From Brevibacillus porteri (lineage in GTDB: Bacteria > Bacillota > Bacilli > Brevibacillales > Brevibacillaceae): 64,000 nucleotides of DNA. The stretch is taken from positions 38,554 through 102,553 of the forward strand of contig NZ_PXZO01000057.1 in assembly GCF_003013475.1 (NCBI RefSeq), written 5' to 3'. Below are positions 51,070-58,625 of this stretch, in pieces. Made by a program: the position numbers and the translations under genes. The notes beneath the pieces were generated by a model, which saw nothing but the letters and a program-made list of their open reading frames with translations, was not told where the DNA came from and did not search any database. Within the stretch, counting starts at the first letter, position 1; each line of letters opens with the position of its first letter.

Positions 51070-52212
51070 TTAATCAGCAAGCAAATGCTTGGCGATAACG
51101 ATTCGTTGAATTTCGTTGGTGCCCTCATAGATTTGCGTTACTTTCGCATCCCGGAATAGACGTTCAACCGGATATTCTCGAGTGTAGCCATATCCGCCAA
51201 AGATTTGTACGGCTTCTGTGGCGAGCTCCATCGCGGAGTCTGTGGCAAAACGCTTTGCCATCGAGGCTTCCATCCCACAAGAAATACCTTGGCTGCGCAG
51301 CCACGCCGCTCGGTATACTAGCAACCGGGCAACTTCTGCTTTCGTCGCCATGTCAGCCAGCTTGAAGGCAATGGCTTGCTGCTTGGCAATCGGTTGTCCG
51401 AACTGCTTACGTTCCCGCGCGTACTCTGTCGCATACTCTACTGCCGCCTCGGCAATCCCGAGTGCCTGTGCCGCAATCCCGATTCGACCGGAATCCAGAT
51501 TCGCCATCGCGATACAGAAGCCTTCCCCTTCTTGACCCAACAGGTTGGCAGCCGGTACACGCGCATTGTCGAATATGAGCTCTGTCGTATAGGAACCGTG
51601 CAGTCCCATCTTCTTTTCTTTTTTCCCAACCGTGAAGCCCGGTGTATCCTTGTCTACGATGAAGGCCGATATTCCCTTGGTTCCTTTTGTAGAGTCGGTT
51701 ACGGCAAATGCGATATACGTATCTGCCTCCCCACCGTTTGTGATGAACACCTTGTTTCCGTTTAAGATGTACTCATCGCCTTTTTTCACAGCTGTGGTTC
51801 GGATACTGCTCGCATCAGAACCTGCATGCGGCTCGGTCAAGGCAAAAGCCCCGAGGTATTCCCCACTCGCAAGCTTGGTCACGTATTTGCGTTTTTGCTC
51901 CTCGGTACCGAAGTAGAGAATCGGGTTCGTCCCGACGGAGGTATGCACGGACAAAATGACGCCTACTGTCGCACTCACTTTGGAAATCTCGTGAATGGCC
52001 AAAATGTAGGAAATAAAATCCGCCCCTGCTCCTCCCCACTCTTCGGCGATCGGAATGCCCATGAGCCCCATCTCGCCCATCTTTTTCAGGATCTGACGCG
52101 GGAACTGGTCCGTCTCTTCCATCACAGGGATGAAAGGTGCGATCTCTTTCTGGGCAAAGTCTCGCACCATGCGGCGCATCATCTCTTGCTCTTCATTCAA
52201 TCGAAAATCCAT
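51070..52212 (-). CDS. Acyl-CoA dehydrogenase (butyryl-CoA dehydrogenase-like)
   Basis: A 380-aa acyl-CoA dehydrogenase with GAFALTEPHAGSDASSI, FITNGGEADTY and catalytic Glu in QIYEGTNEIQR. ATG at 52212 is supported by AAAGGTAGGA. It follows hbd after 95 bp that carry a palindromic repeat and lies 36 bp before the second dehydrogenase gene. Likely partner of hbd and the thiolase in C4 acyl-CoA oxidation. Confidence 0.95.
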   Translation of the reverse strand: MDFRLNEEQEMMRRMVRDFAQKEIAPFIPVMEETDQFPRQILKKMGEMGLMGIPIAEEWGGAGADFISYILAIHEISKVSATVGVILSVHTSVGTNPILYFGTEEQKRKYVTKLASGEYLGAFALTEPHAGSDASSIRTTAVKKGDEYILNGNKVFITNGGEADTYIAFAVTDSTKGTKGISAFIVDKDTPGFTVGKKEKKMGLHGSYTTELIFDNARVPAANLLGQEGEGFCIAMANLDSGRIGIAAQALGIAEAAVEYATEYARERKQFGQPIAKQQAIAFKLADMATKAEVARLLVYRAAWLRSQGISCGMEASMAKRFATDSAMELATEAVQIFGGYGYTREYPVERLFRDAKVTQIYEGTNEIQRIVIAKHLLAD

Positions 52213-52250
52213 GTCCGTCCTACCTTTCTGCAAAGTTCCTCTCTAGCAAA

Positions 52251-52300
52251 AGTTCAAAAAGTCGTCATTACTTCGTGATCAAAAGACGAATTTTTGAACT
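52251..52300. repeat. Palindromic repeat element between hbd and acyl-CoA dehydrogenase
   Basis: Sixteen-base arms AGTTCAAAAAGTCGTC and GACGAATTTTTGAACT (one mismatch) around an 18-nt loop that contains TTCGTGATCA, also present in the element at 23.26 kb. It begins 8 bp from the hbd stop codon. Confidence 0.6.
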
Positions 52301-52307
52301 ACCTTGC

Positions 52308-53159
52308 CTAGTTGTACACGTAGAAACCACGACCGGATTTTTTGCCTAGCCATCCTGCTTTGACGTACTTGCGCAGCAACGGGCATGGGCGGTATTTCGA
52401 ATCACCGAACCCTTCGTGCAGTACCTCCATAATGTAGAGGCAAGTGTCCAGCCCGATGAAATCAGCCAACTGAAGCGGCCCCATCGGATGGTTCATACCC
52501 AGCTTCATGACTTCATCGATCGCTTCCGGTGTTGCAACTCCCTCGTACACACAATAAATCGCTTCATTCAGCATTGGCATCAGTACCCGATTGGACACAA
52601 ACCCAGGGAAATCGTTTACGCTCACGGGCACCTTGCTCATTTGTTTGGACAAATCTTCTGTCAGCTGATAAACCTCATCGGATGTTTGCAGGCCGCGGAT
52701 GATCTCAACCAGCTTCATCACAGGAACGGGGTTCATGAAGTGCATGCCGATTACTTTTTCCGGGCGCTTCGTCACTGCCGCGATCTCGGTAATCGGCAGC
52801 GAGGATGTATTGCTAGCGAGCACCGTATGCGGCGGACATACCTCGTCCAGCTTGGAAAAAATTTGCGTTTTGACCGCCATGTTTTCCGTCACCGCTTCTA
52901 CCACAAAATCTGCATCAGATGCATCAACCAGATCGGTAGACAGCGTCAAACGTCCGAGAATGGCTTCCTTTTCCGCTTCGCTGAGCTTGCCTTTTTCCAC
53001 GTTGCGCGACAAGTTTTTCGTAATCGTAGCAAGACCGCGTTCCACAAACGCCTGCTGAACGTCGTTCAAATAAACACGAAAGCCAGCCTGCGCTGCTACC
53101 TGGGCAATCCCACTGCCCATCTGTCCTGCCCCGATGACCATAATCGTTTGTACGTTCAT
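52308..53159 (-). CDS. hbd: 3-hydroxybutyryl-CoA dehydrogenase
   Basis: A 283-aa NAD-dependent 3-hydroxyacyl-CoA dehydrogenase (fungal-type family of PaaH/Hbd). Rossmann motif VIGAGQMGSGIAQVAA at the N-terminus; catalytic region GMHFMNPVPVMKLVEIIRG and FVSNRVLMPMLNEA. AAGGGAGG precedes the ATG, 15 bp after the thiolase stop. Part of the thiolase-hbd-acd-acd operon. Confidence 0.96.
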   Translation of the reverse strand: MNVQTIMVIGAGQMGSGIAQVAAQAGFRVYLNDVQQAFVERGLATITKNLSRNVEKGKLSEAEKEAILGRLTLSTDLVDASDADFVVEAVTENMAVKTQIFSKLDEVCPPHTVLASNTSSLPITEIAAVTKRPEKVIGMHFMNPVPVMKLVEIIRGLQTSDEVYQLTEDLSKQMSKVPVSVNDFPGFVSNRVLMPMLNEAIYCVYEGVATPEAIDEVMKLGMNHPMGPLQLADFIGLDTCLYIMEVLHEGFGDSKYRPCPLLRKYVKAGWLGKKSGRGFYVYN

Positions 53160-53174
53160 GCAAAAAGGCCTCCC

Positions 53175-54353
53175 TTACTCTACTTTAATCAAGATAGCGT
53201 CACCCTGTGCGGCACCACTGCAAATTGCCGCGATCCCTAAGCCGCCGCCTCGTCTTTTTAATTCATAGGCGAGGTGCATAATAATCCGAGCACCACTCGC
53301 GCCAATCGGGTGTCCGAACGCAATCGCTCCCCCGTTTACATTCACTTTCTCTGCGTCCCAGCCAACGATTTTGCCACTTGTCAAAATCACCGCAGCAAAC
53401 GCTTCGTTCACCTCGAATAAATCGATGTCAGAAAGAGCTACTCCTGTCTTCTCCAGAAGCTTGTTAATGGCAAGCCCCGGAGTTGTCGCGATATAAGGTG
53501 CATCTGCGCCGACCTCGGCGTGACCAAGAATCGTCGCAAGCGGCTTGATACCCAGTTGCTGCGCTTTTGCATCCGACATCAACACCATCGCTGCTGCTCC
53601 GTCGTTGATTCCTGGAGCATTGCCTGCCGTGATCGTCCCGTCCTTTTTGTACACAGGAGGCAGCTTCGCCAATCCTTCCTCGGTGGTATCTGGACGTGGT
53701 CCTTCATCCACGATTACTTGCAGCGGCTCCCCTTTTCTTTGCGGAATGGAAACCGATACTAGCTCTTCGGCAAAAAGTCCTTTTTCCATCGCTTGAGCAG
53801 CTCTCTGCTGACTGCGCAGTGCCCATGCATCCTGCTCTTCTCGCGTAATCCCGTTCTCTTCTGCCACATTGCTGCCGTGCACAGCCATCGCCACTTGATG
53901 AAACGGGCAAGTGAGGCCGTCATACATCATGAGATCGCGAACCGTCGCATCTCCCATCCTCATCCCGTTGCGTGCATCCGGCAGAGCGTACGGTGCGTTG
54001 CTCATGCTCTCCATGCCGCCAGCGACGATGATTTCTCCATCTCCTGCGCGAATGATCTGGTCCCCCAACGTCACTGCACGCATCCCGGACGCACATACCT
54101 TGTTAATCGTCTCGCTCGCTACATTCCATGGCAAACCAGCCTTACGAGCCGCCTGGCGTGAGGGTACCTGACCCGCACCTGCCTGCAAGACCATACCCAT
54201 GATTACTTCGTCCACCTGATCGCCGGAAATGCCAGCGCGCTCTACCGCTTCCTTGATTACAATGGAACCGAGCTCTACTGCCGATAGCGCTTTCAAAGCT
54301 CCACCAAACTTACCAAATGGGGTACGCACTGCCCCTACAATGACCGTTTTCAT
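53175..54353 (-). CDS. Acetyl-CoA acetyltransferase (thiolase)
   Basis: A 392-aa thiolase. Acyl cysteine in INKVCASGMRAV, histidine motif FGHPIGASGARI, and second cysteine in AAICSGAAQGDA. ATG at 54353 follows GGAGGTC at ideal spacing; an upstream frame to 54461 runs through the promoter and operator and is not coding. First gene of the operon with hbd and two acyl-CoA dehydrogenases, so it probably cleaves acetoacetyl-CoA during degradation. Confidence 0.95.
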   Translation of the reverse strand: MKTVIVGAVRTPFGKFGGALKALSAVELGSIVIKEAVERAGISGDQVDEVIMGMVLQAGAGQVPSRQAARKAGLPWNVASETINKVCASGMRAVTLGDQIIRAGDGEIIVAGGMESMSNAPYALPDARNGMRMGDATVRDLMMYDGLTCPFHQVAMAVHGSNVAEENGITREEQDAWALRSQQRAAQAMEKGLFAEELVSVSIPQRKGEPLQVIVDEGPRPDTTEEGLAKLPPVYKKDGTITAGNAPGINDGAAAMVLMSDAKAQQLGIKPLATILGHAEVGADAPYIATTPGLAINKLLEKTGVALSDIDLFEVNEAFAAVILTSGKIVGWDAEKVNVNGGAIAFGHPIGASGARIIMHLAYELKRRGGGLGIAAICSGAAQGDAILIKVE

Positions 54354-54402
54354 CGAATGACCTCCATTCGGATGATGTTTCACATCAACAAAGACTAAAC
54401 CG

Positions 54403-54418
54403 ATCGAGCGTTCGTTCA
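54403..54418. promoter_or_regulatory. Operator-like site 2 (thiolase operon)
   Basis: ATCGAGCGTTCGTTCA on the plus strand; minus-strand form TGAACGAACGCTCGAT. Shares the core of sites 1 and 3. It lies just downstream of the predicted transcription start of the thiolase operon. Confidence 0.6.
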
Positions 54419-54432
54419 TTTTGCATACTTTT

Positions 54433-54461
54433 ATTTTGCCGTCTTCCGTACGAATAGTCAA
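54433..54461 (-). promoter_or_regulatory. Sigma-A promoter of the thiolase-hbd-acd operon
   Basis: -35 TTGACT (54456-54461), 17-bp spacer, -10 CAAAAT (54433-54438). Operator site 2 begins 15 bp downstream of the -10. Confidence 0.6.
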
Positions 54462-54480
54462 TCAATAATGAAAAAAAGAG

Positions 54481-54508
54481 CAGCCTGACTTTTGGGAGAG
54501 TCAGGCTG
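54481..54508 (-). terminator. Terminator after the anti-sigma gene
   Basis: Perfect stem CAGCCTGACT/AGTCAGGCTG with an 8-base loop; the minus strand continues with CTCTTTTTTT. It separates the sigma/anti-sigma transcript from the thiolase promoter. Confidence 0.92.
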
Positions 54509-54520
54509 TTGTTGCTACTG

Positions 54521-55630
54521 CTACGGTCTCCATCTTACTTTCCAGATGCCCTGGTCATCTTGCCGCATAATATATCCGGTTTTATCGGGGCCACTATCCT
54601 TGTACTCAATCCAGACAATTGTTTCGTCGTCTTTATGTTCAACCCACATTTTGCTCCCCAGCTCCATCATTTTTTTATTACTTCTCCAGAAATTTCGTTC
54701 TCCAACTGGATCTTTCTTCACTTCTTTCAAATATTGCTCGAATGTCGGCTTCTCCACGCCTTCATCCACGATACGCAAGGCGTACTGCATTTCGAGCTGT
54801 CCATCTTGCACTGCTCTTACATAGAGCTTCACGATGTCAATCGGAGACAGCCCACGTAATAGCTCATCCTTTTTCTCATACATGTAATTGAAATAGCGAT
54901 CTTCTTCCTCCGGCTTTAAATCGAATATGGACGAAGCGGCAGGACTCCCGGTACCGCCTTGGCTCAAATCCACAATATCTTCTTGGATGGTCCCGTTGCT
55001 GTTCAGTTTGAGAAGATAGACGTCTTTGCCTTGGACATAGCTTACGGTATACCAATGAAGCTTTTTATCCTTCCATCCAACTAACATCTCCAAGCCCACG
55101 TCTCTTTTTAGCAGAGCCTCCGTCTCGATCATTGTCCAGTCTTTTCGCTGATATCCTTCTTTTGCGAGAATCGAATAGCCCCAGTACTCTTCTGTGCCAT
55201 CGTCCCCGCTTCCGCCATAATTGTCTACAACTGTGTAAGGGAACGAAATCTTGGCTTTGATTTGGTCTTGTGTCATCCCAACACGCAAGACATCGATGAT
55301 CTCATCTACCGTTCCCATAATCACCTGATCATCAGAAGCTGGGTGAGCCTTTGGATCGGGCTTTTGATGGGTACCTGGCTCAGCAGACGTTCCGTTCGGC
55401 GTATGTGTACTCGTGCTTTCCTTTTGCAGCAAATAAGGGGCAAACCCAATGACAAGCACAACCGCAACAAGTGCTGCGCTTACAGGGTAGATGAAACGAA
55501 ACCTTTTCTTGCCTTTCTTCTCGATATTCATGCGAATCCGCTCCTCCAAGCCAGTCGTATCGTCCATTCCGCGCAACAGTGTCCGGTCAGCCGTTTCCTT
55601 GAATTCCTCCAGCAATTTATCCAGGTTCAT
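54521..55630 (-). CDS. Single-pass membrane protein, probable anti-sigma factor for the adjacent ECF sigma
   Basis: A 369-aa protein with a cytoplasmic N-terminus of about 45 residues, one membrane helix (about 47-68) and a large extracytoplasmic part. The N-terminal helix contains LLEEFKETADRTLLRGMDD. The outer part has an SmpA/BamE-like stretch (DEIIDVLRVGMTQDQIKAKI). Its ATG overlaps the sigma gene by 4 bp. The zinc anti-sigma motif HxxxCxxC is absent. Role as anti-sigma is inferred from topology and gene order. Confidence 0.75.
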   Translation of the reverse strand: MNLDKLLEEFKETADRTLLRGMDDTTGLEERIRMNIEKKGKKRFRFIYPVSAALVAVVLVIGFAPYLLQKESTSTHTPNGTSAEPGTHQKPDPKAHPASDDQVIMGTVDEIIDVLRVGMTQDQIKAKISFPYTVVDNYGGSGDDGTEEYWGYSILAKEGYQRKDWTMIETEALLKRDVGLEMLVGWKDKKLHWYTVSYVQGKDVYLLKLNSNGTIQEDIVDLSQGGTGSPAASSIFDLKPEEEDRYFNYMYEKKDELLRGLSPIDIVKLYVRAVQDGQLEMQYALRIVDEGVEKPTFEQYLKEVKKDPVGERNFWRSNKKMMELGSKMWVEHKDDETIVWIEYKDSGPDKTGYIMRQDDQGIWKVRWRP

Positions 55631-56166
55631 TCGATCCCCTCCTTTTCCAGGAGCGCTTTGAGCTTCTGGCGTGCGCGGTGCATTTTCGTATAAATCGCTC
55701 CTGCGGACGTGTCCAAAATGACCGCGATCTCCTCTACGGACAACTCCTCGTAGTAGTGAAGGACAATCAATTGACGATAGCTATGCGGCAGCTTCATGAC
55801 GAGATGGGCAAAACGGGCGCGAAGGTCATTTTGCAAGACGGCCGACTCTGCTCCCTCGACTACCTCTATGTCCACTTCCGGTTTGAAGAACAGGTGCCGG
55901 AACGACCACGAGCGCAGATGTTTTTTCGCTTCGTTGACGGCAATTCGGTACACCCATGTTTGCATCGAGCTCTCTTGGCGGAATTTCCCCAAGTTTTTGT
56001 AAGCTATCAGGAACACTTCCTGTGTGATATCCTCAGCCAAGCTGCGGTCCTTGACCATCAAATACACGAGGCGCAGCACCTTTTTCAAATAGTGCCGGAT
56101 CAATTCATCAAATAATGCCTCTTTTGTTTTGGTTAAGCCTTTCTCTGCAAGCTCCAGCTTCCTCAC
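55627..56166 (-). CDS. ECF-family RNA polymerase sigma factor
   Basis: A 179-aa sigma-70-family factor with region 2 (LVYLMVKDRSLAEDITQEVFLIAYKNLGKF, QTWVYRIAVNEAKKHLR) and region 4 (LPHSYRQLIVLHYYEELSVEEIAVILDTSAGAIYTKMHRARQKL) in the middle and C-terminal parts. No sigma 1.1 or region 3. GTG at 56166 lies close to GGGAAGGGA, so the true start could be slightly downstream. An autoregulatory promoter could not be fixed by eye. Confidence 0.92.
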   Translation of the reverse strand: MRKLELAEKGLTKTKEALFDELIRHYLKKVLRLVYLMVKDRSLAEDITQEVFLIAYKNLGKFRQESSMQTWVYRIAVNEAKKHLRSWSFRHLFFKPEVDIEVVEGAESAVLQNDLRARFAHLVMKLPHSYRQLIVLHYYEELSVEEIAVILDTSAGAIYTKMHRARQKLKALLEKEGIE

Positions 56167-56229
56167 TCCCTTCCCATTCCTTTAGATTCAGCTGGCTCCT
56201 CTATCTTACAGTTTTTTGCAAAAAAATAA

Positions 56230-56271
56230 TGCGCAAGCCTCGTCGCTTGATCAGTACGAGACTTGCGCATG
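56230..56271 (-). terminator. Terminator after fadF
   Basis: Long stem: ATGCGCAAG/CTTGCGCAT extended by CTCGT/ACGAG pairs, then ATTATTTTTTT on the minus strand, 9 bp from the fadF stop. Confidence 0.92.
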
Positions 56272-56279
56272 GTATGAAC

Positions 56280-58355
56280 CTAGATGGCGTCTGCGAGAAT
56301 TTCCGCGACGTCGCGTGTTTTGACGTGATCTTCCTGCTCTTTGGTCTTAATTCCGTCGTTCATCATCGTCAGGCAGTATGGGCATGCACTGGCGATTTCC
56401 GTCGGTTTGACCTCCAGAGCTTGCTCCGTACGTGTAACGTTCACACGAGAGCCCTCATGTTCCTCCATCCACATCAAGCCGCCGCCCGCTCCACAGCACA
56501 TACTGTCGCAGCCGCTGCGCTTCATCTCGACCACCTCTACACCAGGAATGGCTTCGAGAATTACACGTGGCTTGTCGTAAATTTCGTTGTAGCGGCCCAG
56601 GTAGCAGGAATCGTGGTAGGTGATGCGTTCCTTGACTTCCCTGGTTGGCTTCAATTTGCCTTCCTTCACCCACTCCGCCAACAGCTCGGAGTGGTGGTAC
56701 ACCTCTGCATTCAATCCAAACTCCGGATATTCGTTCTTAAACGTATTGAACGCGTGCGGGTCGCAGGTGACGATTTTTTTCACTTCATACGCTTCAAACA
56801 AGGCAATATTTTCTTGGGCGAGCTGCTGGAACAAGAACTCGTTACCAATACGGCGGGCCGTATCGCCAGAGTTCTTTTCCTCGTTGCCCAAAATGGCGAA
56901 CTTCACACCCGCTTCGTGCATGAGCTTCACAAATGCCTGCGAGATTTTTTGGCTACGCAAGTCAAATGATCCCATCGAGCCTACCCAGAACAAGTACTCG
57001 AATTCTTCGACCTGCTTCACAGTTGGCACCTCGTACTCACCGTTCAGACCTTCAATCCATTTCGTCCGGTCTTTGCGGTTAATTCCCCACGGGTTGCCCT
57101 GACGCTCGATATTGTTCAAGGCGCGCTGCGCTTCTGCTGGCATGCTGCCTTCTGTCATGACCAAGTAGCGGCGCATATCGATGATTTTATCTACGTGCTC
57201 GTTCATCACCGGGCATTGGTCTTCACAGTTGCGACAGGTCGTACAAGCCCACAGCTCCTGCTCGGTAATGACATCGCCGATCAAGCTTTTCTCATAGACT
57301 GCAGTTGCTCCTTCCGCTGTCGCCGCTACTTCAGATGCTTGGATTGCAATCTGGTTGGCAGTCGTCTGCGAAAAGGCGAAGTTAGGCATCCATGGTGTAC
57401 GCGATGTCACCGACGCACCTTTTTCGGTCAAATGGTCGCGCATTTTCGTAATCAAATCCATTGGGGAGAGCATTTTTCCCGTTCCAGAGGCCGGGCACAT
57501 ATTCGTGCAGCGACCACACTCCACACAAGCGTACAGGTCGATGAGCTGCGTTTGCGTAAAATCCTCGATTTTGCCGACACCAAATTCTTCCTGCGTCTCG
57601 TCCTCGAAGTTGATGCTGGTCAGCTTACCTGGCGGGTCCAGCTTCTTGAACCACACGTTGACAGGAGCAAACAGCAAATGCGCGTGCTTGGACTGCGGCA
57701 CATACACCGCGAAACCGAGCAGGATGATCAGATGTAGCCACCAGAAAACGTAAAAGCCTACCACTGCACCAGTTGTCCCTACTCCAATCGCAGAGAGTAC
57801 GATCGCGAAAACAGATGAGATCGGAGCGAACGCCGATGGCTCATGTCCGAGCCAAATTTGTTCAAAAGCGAGCGAGAACAGCACAGTCGCCATCAGGGAG
57901 GAAATCAGCAAGAGGACGATCCCCGATTTGAAGCCGCGCTTCAGACGCTTGAGCTTTTCGATATAGCGGCGGTAAAAAGCGTAGCCGACCGCAGCCAAAA
58001 TGAGAAACGTGGTGATCTCTTGCATGACAGAGAAGTATTTGTGGGCGCTACCAAAAGGAAGCTCGTAGCCTTTCGAAAGCCCTTTGATAACCAGCTCGAT
58101 GGCTCCGAATTGCAGGGTGATAAAGCCGTAAAACATCACAACGTGCATCACGCCGCTCTTTTTGTCCTTCAACAGCTTCTTGTGGAAAATGACGTTGTCC
58201 AGCATCAGATTGATGCGTGCCCCAAAGTCATTTTTCACATCCGGCTTTTTCCCCAGCTTGATAAACAAGTATCTGCTGTACACGACATGCCCGGCTAAAT
58301 ACAGCCCGTAAGCGAGAACCAGGAAAAAGGCGATCAAATTAATGAGTGCCAGCAT
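56280..58355 (-). CDS. fadF: Membrane Fe-S oxidoreductase FadF (YwjF family)
   Basis: A 691-aa protein: five to six N-terminal membrane helices (about 1-230, NarI-like), two [4Fe-4S] ferredoxin motifs (CVECGRCTNMCP and CTTCRNCEDQCP, about 275-380) and two CCG domains (HDSCYLGRYNE and SGCDSMCCGAGGG) in the C-terminal half. This is the domain order of B. subtilis FadF, thought to pass electrons from acyl-CoA oxidation to quinone. ATG follows GAGGGGAG. Its upstream region has a FadR-type box overlapping a promoter and operator site 3. Confidence 0.92.
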   Translation of the reverse strand: MLALINLIAFFLVLAYGLYLAGHVVYSRYLFIKLGKKPDVKNDFGARINLMLDNVIFHKKLLKDKKSGVMHVVMFYGFITLQFGAIELVIKGLSKGYELPFGSAHKYFSVMQEITTFLILAAVGYAFYRRYIEKLKRLKRGFKSGIVLLLISSLMATVLFSLAFEQIWLGHEPSAFAPISSVFAIVLSAIGVGTTGAVVGFYVFWWLHLIILLGFAVYVPQSKHAHLLFAPVNVWFKKLDPPGKLTSINFEDETQEEFGVGKIEDFTQTQLIDLYACVECGRCTNMCPASGTGKMLSPMDLITKMRDHLTEKGASVTSRTPWMPNFAFSQTTANQIAIQASEVAATAEGATAVYEKSLIGDVITEQELWACTTCRNCEDQCPVMNEHVDKIIDMRRYLVMTEGSMPAEAQRALNNIERQGNPWGINRKDRTKWIEGLNGEYEVPTVKQVEEFEYLFWVGSMGSFDLRSQKISQAFVKLMHEAGVKFAILGNEEKNSGDTARRIGNEFLFQQLAQENIALFEAYEVKKIVTCDPHAFNTFKNEYPEFGLNAEVYHHSELLAEWVKEGKLKPTREVKERITYHDSCYLGRYNEIYDKPRVILEAIPGVEVVEMKRSGCDSMCCGAGGGLMWMEEHEGSRVNVTRTEQALEVKPTEIASACPYCLTMMNDGIKTKEQEDHVKTRDVAEILADAI

Positions 58356-58437
58356 GTTTTCTACTCCCCTCTATTGCGAGTTTGTCTTTGGACGTGAAAA
58401 TCGTTTTTTTCTATCTTATCAGAATCATGGAAATAAA

Positions 58438-58455
58438 TGAATGAGTATTCAGTCA
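58438..58455. promoter_or_regulatory. FadR-type operator upstream of fadF
   Basis: TGAATGAGTATTCAGTCA fits the B. subtilis FadR consensus TGAATGA-N4-TCATTCA except for one base. It touches a -35-like TTCATT that pairs with TAAGAT at a 17-bp spacing. Confidence 0.6.
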
Positions 58456-58487
58456 GTTCGTTTATTTTTTTCGAAAAATGCAACGAT

Positions 58488-58503
58488 ACTGAGCGACCGC
58501 TCA
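58488..58503. promoter_or_regulatory. Operator-like site 3 (fadF upstream region)
   Basis: ACTGAGCGACCGCTCA; its core TGAGCG-AC-CGCTCA is a perfect palindrome apart from the two centre bases. It is the most symmetric of the three related sites. Confidence 0.55.
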
Positions 58504-58589
58504 TAATGAGTACAACTCGATCTTATCACACAAGTTGCGAATCATCCATCCTCTTCGAAGAGTTGGAAATATTCTTACGAAAAAAAAGA

Positions 58590-58617
58590 AACAGCTACCT
58601 TCATACGGGTAGCTGTT
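58590..58617 (-). terminator. Terminator after kamA
   Basis: Stem AACAGCTACC/GGGTAGCTGTT (10 pairs), 8 bp downstream of the kamA stop, followed by TTCTTTTTTTT on the minus strand. Confidence 0.93.
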
Positions 58618-58625
58618 GATCATGT

